From Candidatus Gemmiger stercorigallinarum (GTDB lineage: Bacteria > Bacillota > Clostridia > Oscillospirales > Ruminococcaceae), in assembly GCA_019119495.1 (NCBI GenBank), contig DWWX01000020.1, positions 1 through 57,737 on the forward strand: a stretch of 57,737 nucleotides of DNA, written 5' to 3'. The notes below the pieces were generated by a model, which did not search any database, was not told the origin of the DNA, and saw nothing but the letters and a program-made list of their open reading frames with translations. The position numbers and the translations under genes were made by a program. Below, piece by piece: positions 16,810 to 28,010 of the stretch (within the stretch, counting starts at the first letter, position 1; every line of letters begins with the position of its first letter).

Positions 16810-18144
16810 ATGCCATATTCCCACCCTTACAAACCAAACCCCGGCCGGAGCGGCGGGCAGGGCCAGCCCTATGCCGCCAATGGCCGGGACGCCCGCACCG
16901 ACAACCGCGGCTTTGAGCAGCGCGCCGGGGACCTGGGCCGCCGCATGGACGAGAAGGCGGCTGAATTTGAGCAGAAGGCCGAGGACTGGAGCCGCCGTGT
17001 TGACCGCAGGGCGGACGACCTGGACCGCTCGGTGGACGATTTTGTCGACCGTGTGGTGGACCTTGGCACCAACGTGGGAGCCGGTGTGCTGGAGGCCATC
17101 TCGGATGCGCTGGCCAGCGCCGGGGACGCCATTTCCGGCTGGGCAAAGCCGGACAAAGAGCTGACTTTCGCCCAGTGGCGCGCCCGCATTGACCGCCGCC
17201 TGAAAAACAGCGAACAGGGCGGCTACCTGGCCATGGCCATCGCCGGCGCGGTGTTTGCCGCGTCTTTCGGCATTGCGGCGCTGGTCATGTTCATCCTGTC
17301 CGCCGTGGGGCCGGAGGCGCTGAACCTTGCCTACGACAATTTCGTGGTCTTTCCCATCCTGATGGCGGTGTTCACGCCGCTGACGGTGGGCTTTGGCATC
17401 ATGACCGGCGTCGGCGTCAAAAAGTACCGCTTTTTCGGCCGCATCCGCAGCTACCTGCGCGCCGCCCATGACTGGGTGTGCGGCCTGCCGGCCATCGCCC
17501 GTGCAGCCGGCCGCAGCACGGCCCAGGCGCAAGCAGACTTGGCCAGGGCTATCACCGACGGCAAGCTGCCCGGCGTGTTCCTCAGCGAGGACGGCGGCAC
17601 CGTCTATTTCAAGGAGAAGCTGTTCGCCGCCGCCCAGGCCCGCCAGGCCGGGGCCGAAGCGGACGCCCGCCGGGCCGAGACCCAGCCGGACGCCGCGCCC
17701 CTGACCCCGCTGGAGCAGTTCCAGCGCGACGGCAGCGACTTTTTGAACTACCTGAAAAGCTGCCAGGGCCGCCTGGACGCTGCGGCGGACGAGGAACTGG
17801 CCGCCATGCGCAAAAACTGCGCGGTCATTTTGGGCTTTATCCACAACCACCCCGACCAGCTGGGCCGGGTGCGCCGCTTCTCGGACTATTACCTGCCCAC
17901 CACCCGCAAGCTGCTGGACACGGCGCTGGGCCTGGGCGACGCCGAGGCCGAGAACGCCCGCGCCATCCGCCGGGACATCACCGGCATCCTGCACACGCTG
18001 AACACCGCCTATGTCCGGCTGTATGACACGCTTTTGCAGGATGTCTCGATGGACGTCTCCACCGAGATCGACACGCTGGAAGCCATGCTGCGCCAGGACG
18101 GCCTGGCCGGCGGCTTTGCCAGCGATTTCGGCGCCGCCCGCTGA
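16810..18144 (+). CDS. XpaC-like membrane protein (5-bromo-4-chloroindolyl phosphate hydrolysis family)
   Basis: A 444-residue protein with a charged, low-complexity N-terminus (1-130, including heptad-like repeats such as RRMDEKAAEFEQKAEDWSRRVDRRADDLDRSVDDF), two transmembrane helices (about 140-165 and 178-200), and a C-terminal helical domain (about 295-440) with RRFSDYYLPTTRKLLDTALGL and DVSMDVSTEIDTLEAMLRQDGL, the signature of the XpaC family. XpaC was named from a phosphatase-like phenotype in Bacillus, but the biochemical function is not established. Start ATG 16810 follows CCAGGAGAAG. The preceding 149-base gap contains two copies of TTTACACC followed by AAAATGC (16694 and 16751 onward) and a TTGACA at 16678 without a good -10. 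Confidence 0.72.
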   Translation: MPYSHPYKPNPGRSGGQGQPYAANGRDARTDNRGFEQRAGDLGRRMDEKAAEFEQKAEDWSRRVDRRADDLDRSVDDFVDRVVDLGTNVGAGVLEAISDALASAGDAISGWAKPDKELTFAQWRARIDRRLKNSEQGGYLAMAIAGAVFAASFGIAALVMFILSAVGPEALNLAYDNFVVFPILMAVFTPLTVGFGIMTGVGVKKYRFFGRIRSYLRAAHDWVCGLPAIARAAGRSTAQAQADLARAITDGKLPGVFLSEDGGTVYFKEKLFAAAQARQAGAEADARRAETQPDAAPLTPLEQFQRDGSDFLNYLKSCQGRLDAAADEELAAMRKNCAVILGFIHNHPDQLGRVRRFSDYYLPTTRKLLDTALGLGDAEAENARAIRRDITGILHTLNTAYVRLYDTLLQDVSMDVSTEIDTLEAMLRQDGLAGGFASDFGAAR

Positions 18145-18236
18145 CGGGCAAACGCCGGACCATACCATAAGCGACCGCCGCGCGCCGGGCTCTCTGCCCG
18201 GCAGGCGCGGCATACAGGAGAGGGATGAGGAACACC

Positions 18237-20288
18237 ATGGGGTATCGCATCTGGCAGCCGAAGCCGCTGGATGAGCAGGCGGCGGCCGCTTTGCAGCAGT
18301 CTGGCTGCGGCAGGCTGCTTTCGCGGGTGCTGGCCGCGCGGGGCTGCCAAACGCCGCAGCAGGCCGCGGCGCTGCTGGAGGGGGAAACGCCCCTGTCCGA
18401 CCCGTTTGCCATCCGGGATATGGACAAGGCGGTGGAGCGGCTGCACCGCGCCGTGGAGGAGGGCGAGACCATCGTCATTTACGGCGACTACGACGTGGAC
18501 GGCGTTACCGCCACCGCCATTTTGTACGAGTATCTCACCAACCTGGGCGCGCAGGTGCGCTGCAAACTGCCCCTGCGCACCGAGGGCGGCTACGGCATGA
18601 ACAGGGACGCGCTGAAAAAACTGGCGGACAAGGGCTATACCCTGATCGTCACGGTGGACAACGGCATCGCCGCCGTGGAGGAGGCCGCCTACGCCAGGGA
18701 GCTGGGCATCGACCTGGTCATCACCGACCACCATCTGCCCTCCGGCCCGCTGCCCGACGCGGCGGCGGTGGTGGACCCCAACCGCCCCGACGACGAGAGC
18801 GGCTGCGGCAGCCTGTGCGGCGCCGGCGTCGCCTTCAAGCTCTGCGCCGCCATGGAGGGCTGCGACCCCGCCGAGATGCTGGACGTCTGCGGCGACCTGG
18901 CGGCCATCGGCACGGTGGCCGACGTGGTGCCGCTGGTGGGGGAAAACCGCACCCTGGTGCGGGAGGGCCTGGCCCTGCTGGCGGACACCGTCCGCCCCGG
19001 CCTGGCCGCCTTGCTGGAAGCCGCCGGCTGCGGCGGCAAGCCCGTCACCGCCGAGATGATCGGTTACAGCATCGCCCCGCGGCTCAACGCCGCCGGACGC
19101 ATGGACACGGCCGCCACCGCCTTAAAGCTGCTTTTGTGCGAGAACGAGGAGCAGGCCGACGGCATCGCCGCCCGCCTGACCGAGATCAACACCGCCCGCC
19201 AGCACACCGAGCAGGAGGTGTTGGCCGCCGCCCTGGCCCGGCTGGAGGCGGAACCCGCCCGCGCCCATGACCGGGTGCTGGTGGTCTGGGGCGAAAACTG
19301 GCACCCCGGCGTGCTGGGCATCGTGGCCAGCCGCCTTATGGAGCGGTTTGGCCGCCCGGCCATCGTGATCTCGCTGGCCGACGGCGAGGGCCGGGGCAGC
19401 GGCCGCGCCCCCCGCAGCTTTGACCTGCACGGTGCGCTGGAAGCCTGCGCCGGCCTGCTGACCCGCTACGGCGGCCACGCGGCCGCCGCCGGCCTGACGC
19501 TGGAGGAAGAAAGACTGCCCGCTTTCCGCAGTGCCGTCAACCGCTGGGCGGCCGAGCGCCATCCCCGGCCGGAACCGCCGGTGCTGGAGCTGGACGCCCC
19601 CGCCGCCGTGGCCGAGCTGACGCTGGACGAGGTCGGCCAGCTGGAACGGCTGGCGCCCTTTGGCGGCGGCAACCACCAGCCGCTGTTTTTCATCCAAGAC
19701 GCCGTGGTGGACGGCGTCTGGCCCATGGGCGCCGAAAAGCGCCACAGCCGCATCCGGCTGCGCCAGGGGCAGGCCACCTGCTTTGCCTCGCTGTTCGGCA
19801 CCCCGCCGGAGGACCTGCCCTACCGGGTAGGCACAGCGGTGGACGCGGCGGTGGAGGCCGGCATCTTCAACGGCCGCAACGGGCCGGGGGTATCGCTGCA
19901 TATCCGGGCGATGCGCCCCGCCGGCATGGGGGACGGCCCCTGCCGCCAGGCGGCGCTGCTGGATGATTTCTTGGCCGGGCGCAGCCTGACGCAGGATCAG
20001 GCCGCCGCGCTGAGCCCCACCCGCGCCGACACGGTGGCGCTGTACCGGCTGGTGCAGTCCGGCACCGTCTTTGCCGAAGACCTGCAGCCCACATTTGCGG
20101 CGCTGGGGGCGGAATACGCCGGCAAGGCGCTGGTCAGCCTGGAGGCGCTGCGGGAGCTAGGTCTGGTGGAGCGCCGGGGCGCCCGCTGGATGCCCGCCGC
20201 TGTCAGCGGCAAAAAAGACCTGACCAGCGCGCCGATCCTGCGGCGCATGGCGGCCATGGCCGCACAGGAAAACCAAGAGAGGGGATGA
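18237..20288 (+). CDS. recJ: Single-stranded-DNA-specific exonuclease RecJ
   Basis: RecJ is a 5'-3' single-strand exonuclease in recombinational and mismatch repair. The product (683 residues from ATG 18237; ATG 18225 is a less well spaced alternative) carries DHH motif I DYDVDG (84-89), the DHH motif at 164-166 (VITDHHLPSGPLP), a DHHA1 domain with RGSGRAPRSFDLHGAL and GGHAAAAGLTL, and an OB-fold region (about 460-560). The C-terminal extension (about 580-683) is a lineage-type addition like that in Bacillus RecJ. A perfect 7-bp hairpin (18184-18202) lies in the 92-base gap upstream. It ends four bases before relA, so the two are probably cotranscribed. Confidence 0.94.
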   Translation: MGYRIWQPKPLDEQAAAALQQSGCGRLLSRVLAARGCQTPQQAAALLEGETPLSDPFAIRDMDKAVERLHRAVEEGETIVIYGDYDVDGVTATAILYEYLTNLGAQVRCKLPLRTEGGYGMNRDALKKLADKGYTLIVTVDNGIAAVEEAAYARELGIDLVITDHHLPSGPLPDAAAVVDPNRPDDESGCGSLCGAGVAFKLCAAMEGCDPAEMLDVCGDLAAIGTVADVVPLVGENRTLVREGLALLADTVRPGLAALLEAAGCGGKPVTAEMIGYSIAPRLNAAGRMDTAATALKLLLCENEEQADGIAARLTEINTARQHTEQEVLAAALARLEAEPARAHDRVLVVWGENWHPGVLGIVASRLMERFGRPAIVISLADGEGRGSGRAPRSFDLHGALEACAGLLTRYGGHAAAAGLTLEEERLPAFRSAVNRWAAERHPRPEPPVLELDAPAAVAELTLDEVGQLERLAPFGGGNHQPLFFIQDAVVDGVWPMGAEKRHSRIRLRQGQATCFASLFGTPPEDLPYRVGTAVDAAVEAGIFNGRNGPGVSLHIRAMRPAGMGDGPCRQAALLDDFLAGRSLTQDQAAALSPTRADTVALYRLVQSGTVFAEDLQPTFAALGAEYAGKALVSLEALRELGLVERRGARWMPAAVSGKKDLTSAPILRRMAAMAAQENQERG

Positions 20289-20292
20289 CCGC

Positions 20293-22500
<2,208 letters not shown>

Positions 22501-22527
22501 CACGCCTGCCGCCCCGGACGGAAAACC

Positions 22528-24261
22528 ATGACGATCCCGCAGCACAAAAACCGCATACGCACCCTGGCCGCGGCGCTTGCCGGCGCTGCGGCCGGCGTTG
22601 CTGTGTTCTTCTGGCTGTACGGCGCCATGACGCTGGACGTGACCAGCGACGCATGGATCCTGAACGGCTACGACGAGACCGACATTTTGCAGCATTACGC
22701 CGGCTGGGTGCTGTTCCGCAACTCCCACTGGGCGCTGCCGCCCGGCCTGTGCGACACGCTGGCCTGGCCCCAGGGCACCATGGTCGCCTATACCGACAGC
22801 CTGCCCTGGGTCAGCATGGCGTTCAAGCTGCTGCGCGGCGCGCTGCCTTCCATCTTCCAGTGGTTTGGCTGGTACACGCTGTTCTGCTTTGCCATGCAGG
22901 GGGCGGCGGGGGCGCTGCTTTGCACCCGCGGCGCAAAGTCCGGCGGCTGGGGCAGCCGTCTCGCTTTTGCCGCGCTGGGCGGGCTGCTGTTTGCCTGCCT
23001 GCCCACTTTGTGGGAGCGGGCCTTCCGCCATGTGGCGCTGGCGTCGCAGTATCTGTTTTTGTTCGCGCTGTATTTTTATCTCGAATACCGCGCCGCCCTG
23101 GCGCAGGGGCGGCGGCCCCGGTGGGGCTGGGTGTTTGTGGCGCTGCCCTTTGCGGCGGTGGGCATCCACCCCTATTTTCTGCCGCCGGTCATGCTGTGCA
23201 CGCTGCTGGCGGGCATTGAGCTTTGGCGCGCCGCCAAACGGCCGCTGGCCGGGGCGGGGCTGTTCGGCGGCGGGCTGCTGGCCGCGCTGGCCGGGGCCTG
23301 GCTCACCGGCGCGGTGGGCAGCGGGGTGGCGGTCTCCCGCTACGGCTACGGCGAGATCTCGATGAACCTCAACGCCCTGTTCAACCCCAGCTCCCGCGGC
23401 GGCTACACCTGGTCGCGCCTTCTGCCCCAGCAGGCGCAGAACCCCAGCCAGTACGACGGCTTCAACTACCTGGGGCTGGGCGTGCTGGCGCTGGTGGCGT
23501 CGGCGCTTTTGTACAGCATATGGCGCACGGCGCGCCGCCCGGCGGATACCGCCGCCTGGTGGCGGCGCAACGGCCCGCTGTTTGCCGCCTGCGCGTTCCT
23601 TACGCTGTTTGCCGTCACCAACAACATCACCTTCGGCAGCTGGACGCTGTCCATCCCCATCCCGCAGGCGCTCACCGACCTGTGCGGCATCTTCCGTTCC
23701 AGCGGGCGGATGTTCTACCTGGTGGCCGCCTGCATGGTGCTGTTCGGCGTGTACACGCTGCGCGGCGCCTGCGCCTGGTCGCACCCGGCCGCGGGGCGGG
23801 GCAGGGCGCTTGCCTGCGGGCTGCTGGCGGTGGTCTGCGCCGTGCAGCTGTGGGACCTGTCCGCTGTGGCGGCCCAAAAACGGGCGCTGTTTGACCAGGA
23901 GCCTGCCCCCAATGTGGTCACCGCCGCCGAGACCCAGACCCTGGGCGCCGGCCACACTCGCCTGCTGGCGGCGTCCCCCCTGCGGGAGGACCGCACCCGC
24001 CGTCTGGCCATCCTGGCCGGCAAGCAGGGGCTTGCCACCAACATCTCCATCGCCGTTTCGGGCCAGTATCCCGCCGCCGAGGCCCTGGCCCTGCAGGCCG
24101 GCGAGCAGCTGCTGGCGGGGCAGTACGACCCCGAGACCGTCTACGTCACCACCGACGGCGCTCAGTACGAGCAGTGGCAGTCGATCTATGCCGGCGACCC
24201 CGGTGTGACGCTGTTCGTCACCGATTCCTGCTATTTCCTGGTTCCGCAGGCGGCGGGCTGA
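22528..24261 (+). CDS. Polytopic membrane protein, DUF6311-like
   Basis: A 577-residue protein with about ten transmembrane helices between residues 10 and 455 and a soluble C-terminal domain (about 460-577). After the first helix a conserved extracytoplasmic loop reads YDETDILQHYAGWVLFRNSHW...GLCDTLAWPQGT, characteristic of the DUF6311 family, which resembles GT-C glycosyltransferases that use lipid-linked sugars; the Asp/Glu in the first loop (DETD) sits where GT-C enzymes keep a catalytic acid. Function is unproved. It starts 27 bases after relA and ends before dtd with no terminator seen. Confidence 0.7.
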   Translation: MTIPQHKNRIRTLAAALAGAAAGVAVFFWLYGAMTLDVTSDAWILNGYDETDILQHYAGWVLFRNSHWALPPGLCDTLAWPQGTMVAYTDSLPWVSMAFKLLRGALPSIFQWFGWYTLFCFAMQGAAGALLCTRGAKSGGWGSRLAFAALGGLLFACLPTLWERAFRHVALASQYLFLFALYFYLEYRAALAQGRRPRWGWVFVALPFAAVGIHPYFLPPVMLCTLLAGIELWRAAKRPLAGAGLFGGGLLAALAGAWLTGAVGSGVAVSRYGYGEISMNLNALFNPSSRGGYTWSRLLPQQAQNPSQYDGFNYLGLGVLALVASALLYSIWRTARRPADTAAWWRRNGPLFAACAFLTLFAVTNNITFGSWTLSIPIPQALTDLCGIFRSSGRMFYLVAACMVLFGVYTLRGACAWSHPAAGRGRALACGLLAVVCAVQLWDLSAVAAQKRALFDQEPAPNVVTAAETQTLGAGHTRLLAASPLREDRTRRLAILAGKQGLATNISIAVSGQYPAAEALALQAGEQLLAGQYDPETVYVTTDGAQYEQWQSIYAGDPGVTLFVTDSCYFLVPQAAG

Positions 24262-24312
24262 GCCGGCGTGCGGTTCTCTTAATTTATTTGTAAACAAAAA
24301 AGGAAGGCTTTT

Positions 24313-24771
24313 ATGCGTGCAGTGATCCAGCGTGTTTCCCGGGCGTCCGTCGCAGTCAACGGGGGCGAGCCCCGCGCCATCGGGCCGGGCATCGTCATCC
24401 TTTTGGGCGTGGGCGAGCACGACACCCTTGCCATCGTGCCCAAACTGGCCGAAAAATGCGCCCAGCTGCGCATTTTTGAGGACGAGGACGGCAAGCTCAA
24501 CCGCAGCGCCGCCGAGCTTGGCTATTCGGCGCTGGTGGTCAGCAATTTCACCCTGTACGGCGACACCGCCAGGGGCCGCCGTCCCAGCTTTATCCGCGCC
24601 GCAAAACCGCCGCTGTCGGTGGAGGCCTACGAGGCGTTTCTCCGGGAAATGCAGCGCCAGGGCCTGAAACAGGTGCAGCACGGCGAGTTCGGCGCCGATA
24701 TGCAGGTCTCGCTGGTCAACGACGGCCCCGTCACCATCGTCATCGACACCGACGACTGGGCAAAGCATTGA
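24313..24771 (+). CDS. dtd: D-aminoacyl-tRNA deacylase
   Basis: Dtd hydrolyses D-aminoacyl-tRNAs (and Gly-tRNA-Ala), proofreading chirality. The 152-residue product has the family N-terminus MRAVIQRVSRASV, the SNFTLYG motif (normally SQFTLY, one Gln-to-Asn change) with GRRPSF, and the NDGPVTI motif with the cross-subunit Gly-cisPro-type Gly-Pro pair near the C-terminus. AAAGGAAGG lies before ATG 24313. The AT-rich upstream stretch (24280-24310) contrasts with the surrounding GC-rich DNA. Confidence 0.94.
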   Translation: MRAVIQRVSRASVAVNGGEPRAIGPGIVILLGVGEHDTLAIVPKLAEKCAQLRIFEDEDGKLNRSAAELGYSALVVSNFTLYGDTARGRRPSFIRAAKPPLSVEAYEAFLREMQRQGLKQVQHGEFGADMQVSLVNDGPVTIVIDTDDWAKH

Positions 24772-24796
24772 CAAACCCCGGCAAACATGGTATCCT
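24768..24796 (+). promoter_or_regulatory. Sigma-A promoter overlapping the dtd stop codon
   Basis: TTGACA (24768-24773) spans the dtd TGA, and TATCCT (24791-24796) follows after exactly 17 bases. It would drive the metallo-hydrolase, hemZ and the kinase gene as one operon. Confidence 0.75.
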
Positions 24797-24849
24797 GACC
24801 CATCCTATCTCACCCACCACGCCGCGCGCTGCGCGGGGGAGGCAAACCC

Positions 24850-25449
24850 ATGAAACTGATCCATATCCTTGGCCCGGCCATGCTGTACACCAACACCTTT
24901 CTGGTGCTGACCGACGCCGGCCATGCCGTCGCCATCGACCCGGCGGCCGCCCCGCAGCGGTATCTGGACCAGCTGGAACAGAACCACGCCGTGCTGACCC
25001 ATATCCTGCTGACCCACGGCCACTACGACCATGTGGGCGCGGTGGGGGCGCTGCAAAAGGCCACCGGCGCAAAAGTTTACCTGGAACCTGCCGACCGGCA
25101 GGGCAGCCAGATGTTCCCGCTGGCGTCCGCCGACGCGGCTTACCCCGCCGACGGCAGGCTGACCGTTGACGAGCTGACCTTTACCGTCTGGCGCACCCCC
25201 GGCCACACGCCGGGCAGCGTCTGCCTGTACTGCAACGGGTATCTGTTCAGCGGCGACACGCTGTTTGCCGGCAGCTGCGGCCGCACCGACCTGCCCGGCG
25301 GCAGCACCGCTGATATGCGCCGCAGCCTGTCTCTGCTGGCGGAGCTGCCGCTGCCGGCGGACACCCGCGTGCTGCCCGGCCACGGCGAGGACACCACCCT
25401 GGGCGAGGAAAAACGGCACAACCCGTATATGATGGGGGCGTGGTTTTGA
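24850..25449 (+). CDS. Metallo-beta-lactamase-fold hydrolase (glyoxalase II-like)
   Basis: A 199-residue hydrolase with the metal motif THGHYDHVGAVG (HxHxDH, about residues 56-61), a second site PGHTPGS, GDTLFAGSCGRTDLPGG and the C-terminal PGHGEDTT. It is the short clostridial class usually annotated as glyoxalase II or persulfide-dioxygenase-like and lacks the long C-terminal glutathione-binding helices of true GloB, so a thioester or other small-molecule substrate is more likely. Its TGA overlaps the hemZ ATG (TGATG), indicating translational coupling to hemZ. Confidence 0.85.
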   Translation: MKLIHILGPAMLYTNTFLVLTDAGHAVAIDPAAAPQRYLDQLEQNHAVLTHILLTHGHYDHVGAVGALQKATGAKVYLEPADRQGSQMFPLASADAAYPADGRLTVDELTFTVWRTPGHTPGSVCLYCNGYLFSGDTLFAGSCGRTDLPGGSTADMRRSLSLLAELPLPADTRVLPGHGEDTTLGEEKRHNPYMMGAWF

Positions 25450-26942
25450 TGGCGGAAGAAAGCAATGCCATGCGGCTGATCCTGTGCGGCACCGCCGGCT
25501 ATGAGGCCGAACACACCGCGCGGATGTTTTTCCGGATGCAGCGGGCCGACTGCCCGCCGCCGGATGGCGATTACCTGCTGGTCTCGGCCAAGCCCTATGC
25601 GTTCCTGGCGCTGCTGCGCCGGGGCGGCGTCACCCGCTGGCAGGCCCTGCCCGCCAACCCGGACGCCGATCTGCCGTCGCGGGAGTACGCGCTGTGCAAA
25701 ATGCTGTATCAGTTTTTGCAGCGGCAGACCGGCATCCGCCCGCCCTGGGGCATGATGACCGGCGTGCGCCCGGTGCGCATCATCCACGATATGCGCGCCG
25801 CCGGCGCCACCGAGCAGCAGATCGAGGACCGCTTTATCGGCCACTTTGACTGTACCCGCCAGCGGTTCGATATGGCAAAGCGTATCGCCGACCTGCAGCG
25901 GTCCATTTTGGAGGCCGCCCGCCCCATGGACTGCAGCCTGTACGCGGGCATCCCGTTCTGCCCGTCCCGGTGCAGCTACTGCAGCTTTGTCTCCCGCACG
26001 GTGGGAGACAAGGCCACCCGCGCGCTGGTGCAGCCCTATGTGGACTGCCTGTGCCGGGAGCTGGATACGATGCGGCAGGTGGCAGCCGACTGCGGCCTGG
26101 ACGTAAAAACGCTTTACATCGGCGGCGGCACCCCCACCAGCCTGTCGGCGGACCAGCTGCGCCAGCTGATGGGGAAACTGGCCGGCCTGTTTGACCTGGG
26201 CAGGCTGCAGGAATATACCGTCGAGGCCGGCCGCCCCGACTGCACCGATTACGAGAAACTCTGCGTGCTGAAGGAGTACGGCGCCACCCGCATCTCCATC
26301 AACCCGCAGACCTTCTCGGACCAGGTGCTCAAAAACATCGGCCGCAAACATACCGCCCGGGATATTCTGGACTGCTTTGCCGCCGCCCGCAGGGCCGGGC
26401 ACGGCAACATCAACATGGACCTGATCGCCGGCCTGCCCGGCGACACGGTGGAGGGGTTCCGCAAAAGCCTCAAGACCGCCATCTCGCTGGAGCCGGAGAA
26501 CATCACGGTGCATACCCTGACGCTCAAGCGTGCCTCCAACCTGGTGGTGGAACACCGCGCCGCCGCATACGATGACGTAGCCCGCATGCTGGAAAGCTGC
26601 GCCCTGCTGGAACAGGCCGGATATGTACCCTATTATCTTTACCGGCAGAAGGGCACCCTGCAGAACCTGGAAAACATCGGCTGGTGCAAGCCGGGGTACG
26701 AGGGGCTTTACAACATTTACATCATGGAGGAGGTCCACACCATCCTCTCGGCCGGCGCGGGCGGCTCCACCAAGCTGGTGCAGCCGGGCGTGCGCCATGC
26801 CCGCATCGAGCGCATCTTCAACTACAAATATCCCACCGAGTATATCGACCATTTTGACACGGTGCTTTCCCGCAAGGAAGGAGTGAAGGACTTTTATGCC
26901 GAATTCTCCGACACGGATCCCCAAACGGCTGGTGGGCGGTAA
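25449..26942 (+). CDS. hemZ: Radical SAM coproporphyrinogen III oxidase-like HemZ
   Basis: A 497-residue radical SAM protein. The 4Fe-4S cluster motif CPSRCSYCS has its cysteines at C171, C175 and C178, followed by YIGGGTPTSL, typical of the HemN/HemZ group; the N-terminal about 150 residues (GVRPVRIIHDM with MMTG) are HemZ-specific. HemZ is proposed to oxidise coproporphyrinogen anaerobically, but many clostridia have it without a heme pathway and no other heme gene is in this window, so its true substrate here is uncertain. ATG 25449 overlaps the upstream stop; the 3' end overlaps the next gene by 47 bases. Confidence 0.88.
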   Translation: MAEESNAMRLILCGTAGYEAEHTARMFFRMQRADCPPPDGDYLLVSAKPYAFLALLRRGGVTRWQALPANPDADLPSREYALCKMLYQFLQRQTGIRPPWGMMTGVRPVRIIHDMRAAGATEQQIEDRFIGHFDCTRQRFDMAKRIADLQRSILEAARPMDCSLYAGIPFCPSRCSYCSFVSRTVGDKATRALVQPYVDCLCRELDTMRQVAADCGLDVKTLYIGGGTPTSLSADQLRQLMGKLAGLFDLGRLQEYTVEAGRPDCTDYEKLCVLKEYGATRISINPQTFSDQVLKNIGRKHTARDILDCFAAARRAGHGNINMDLIAGLPGDTVEGFRKSLKTAISLEPENITVHTLTLKRASNLVVEHRAAAYDDVARMLESCALLEQAGYVPYYLYRQKGTLQNLENIGWCKPGYEGLYNIYIMEEVHTILSAGAGGSTKLVQPGVRHARIERIFNYKYPTEYIDHFDTVLSRKEGVKDFYAEFSDTDPQTAGGR

Positions 26943-27840
26943 TCTGATCAACTTTGCCGCCGCCCGCCCGCAGGAATTTGTCGACCTCTGCGAGGCCGAG
27001 TATGACGCCCGCATCCGCCGCATCTCGCAGGCGGTGCTGGACTCCGGCTGCGCGGTGGTGCTGCTGACAGGGCCTTCCAGCTCCGGCAAGACCACCTCGG
27101 CCAACCGGCTGGCCCAGGCCATCCGCGCCGCCGGCCGCCGCAGCGAGGTCATCAGCCTGGACGACTTTTTTGTGGGCGAGGGCCGCTATCCCAAGCGCCC
27201 TGACGGCTCGGACGACTACGAGTGCGTTGAGGCGCTGGATATCCCGCTTCTGCGATCCTGCCTGCGGGACCTGGCCGAGACCGGCGAGTGCGATATGCCG
27301 CAGTTCGACTTTTTGACCCAGCTGCCCAGGCCGGAGCGCTGCCACGTGGACTGCCGGGACGGCGTCGCGGTCATTGAGGGACTGCACGCCTTCAACCCGC
27401 TGCTGACCGACCACCTGCCCAAAAGCGCGGTGCTGTTGGTTTACGCCGGCATGCGCGAGGAATACTGCGACGACGCCGGCGCCCGTGTGCTGGCCACGCG
27501 GGATCTGCGGCTTGCGCGGCGCATCACGCGGGATTACCTCTTCCGCGGCCACGACGCGGATTTTACGCTGAACCTGTGGCCCCACGTCATCAGTTCGGAA
27601 AACAAATCCATCAAGGTGTTCAAAAACCGGGCCGACCTGGTGCTGGACACCTCTTTCAGCTGCGAGCCGGGGCTGTGGCGTGCCGAGCTTCTGCCCATGG
27701 TGCAGAAAATGACCCCCAGCGCCGCCAACGCCGCGCGCCTGGCGTCACTTTGCGCGCAGCTGCGTCTGTTTACGCCGGTGGACCCGGCGATGATCCCGGC
27801 GCGCAGCATCCTGCGGGAATTTATCGGTCAAAATCCCTGA
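26896..27840 (+). CDS. Uridine kinase/phosphoribulokinase-like P-loop kinase
   Basis: A 314-residue protein with P-loop GPSSSGKTT (59-67), SLDDFFVG and VIEGLHAFNP, features of the uridine kinase/phosphoribulokinase superfamily. The N-terminal about 45 residues and the C-terminal quarter exceed standard Udk (about 210 residues), matching the nucleoside kinase group fused to TGS or accessory regions in clostridia; here no TGS domain is seen. The substrate could be uridine or another nucleoside or sugar phosphate. The start lies inside hemZ (47-base overlap) with AAGGAAGGAG before ATG 26896, so expression is coupled. Confidence 0.82.
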   Translation: MPNSPTRIPKRLVGGNLINFAAARPQEFVDLCEAEYDARIRRISQAVLDSGCAVVLLTGPSSSGKTTSANRLAQAIRAAGRRSEVISLDDFFVGEGRYPKRPDGSDDYECVEALDIPLLRSCLRDLAETGECDMPQFDFLTQLPRPERCHVDCRDGVAVIEGLHAFNPLLTDHLPKSAVLLVYAGMREEYCDDAGARVLATRDLRLARRITRDYLFRGHDADFTLNLWPHVISSENKSIKVFKNRADLVLDTSFSCEPGLWRAELLPMVQKMTPSAANAARLASLCAQLRLFTPVDPAMIPARSILREFIGQNP

Positions 27841-27899
27841 AAAGGCCGGAAAACCGCAAGAATTAACGAAACGTACACACAATTCGCCCCCGCCAGCCG

Positions 27900-27928
27900 T
27901 TGCAAACCGGCCGGGGATAGGCTATAAT
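27900..27928 (+). promoter_or_regulatory. Sigma-A promoter for the zinc-ribbon/mazG unit
   Basis: TTGCAA (27900-27905), 17 bases, then a perfect TATAAT (27923-27928). The predicted start leaves a leader of about 75 nt. Confidence 0.8.
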
Positions 27929-28010
27929 GCAAAGTAACAGGCCGCGGTGCGCACTGCCGCAGGATCTGCTGTGACGCGGCCATGCTTTGTCAAGAAAGAG
28001 GTGCATTCAA

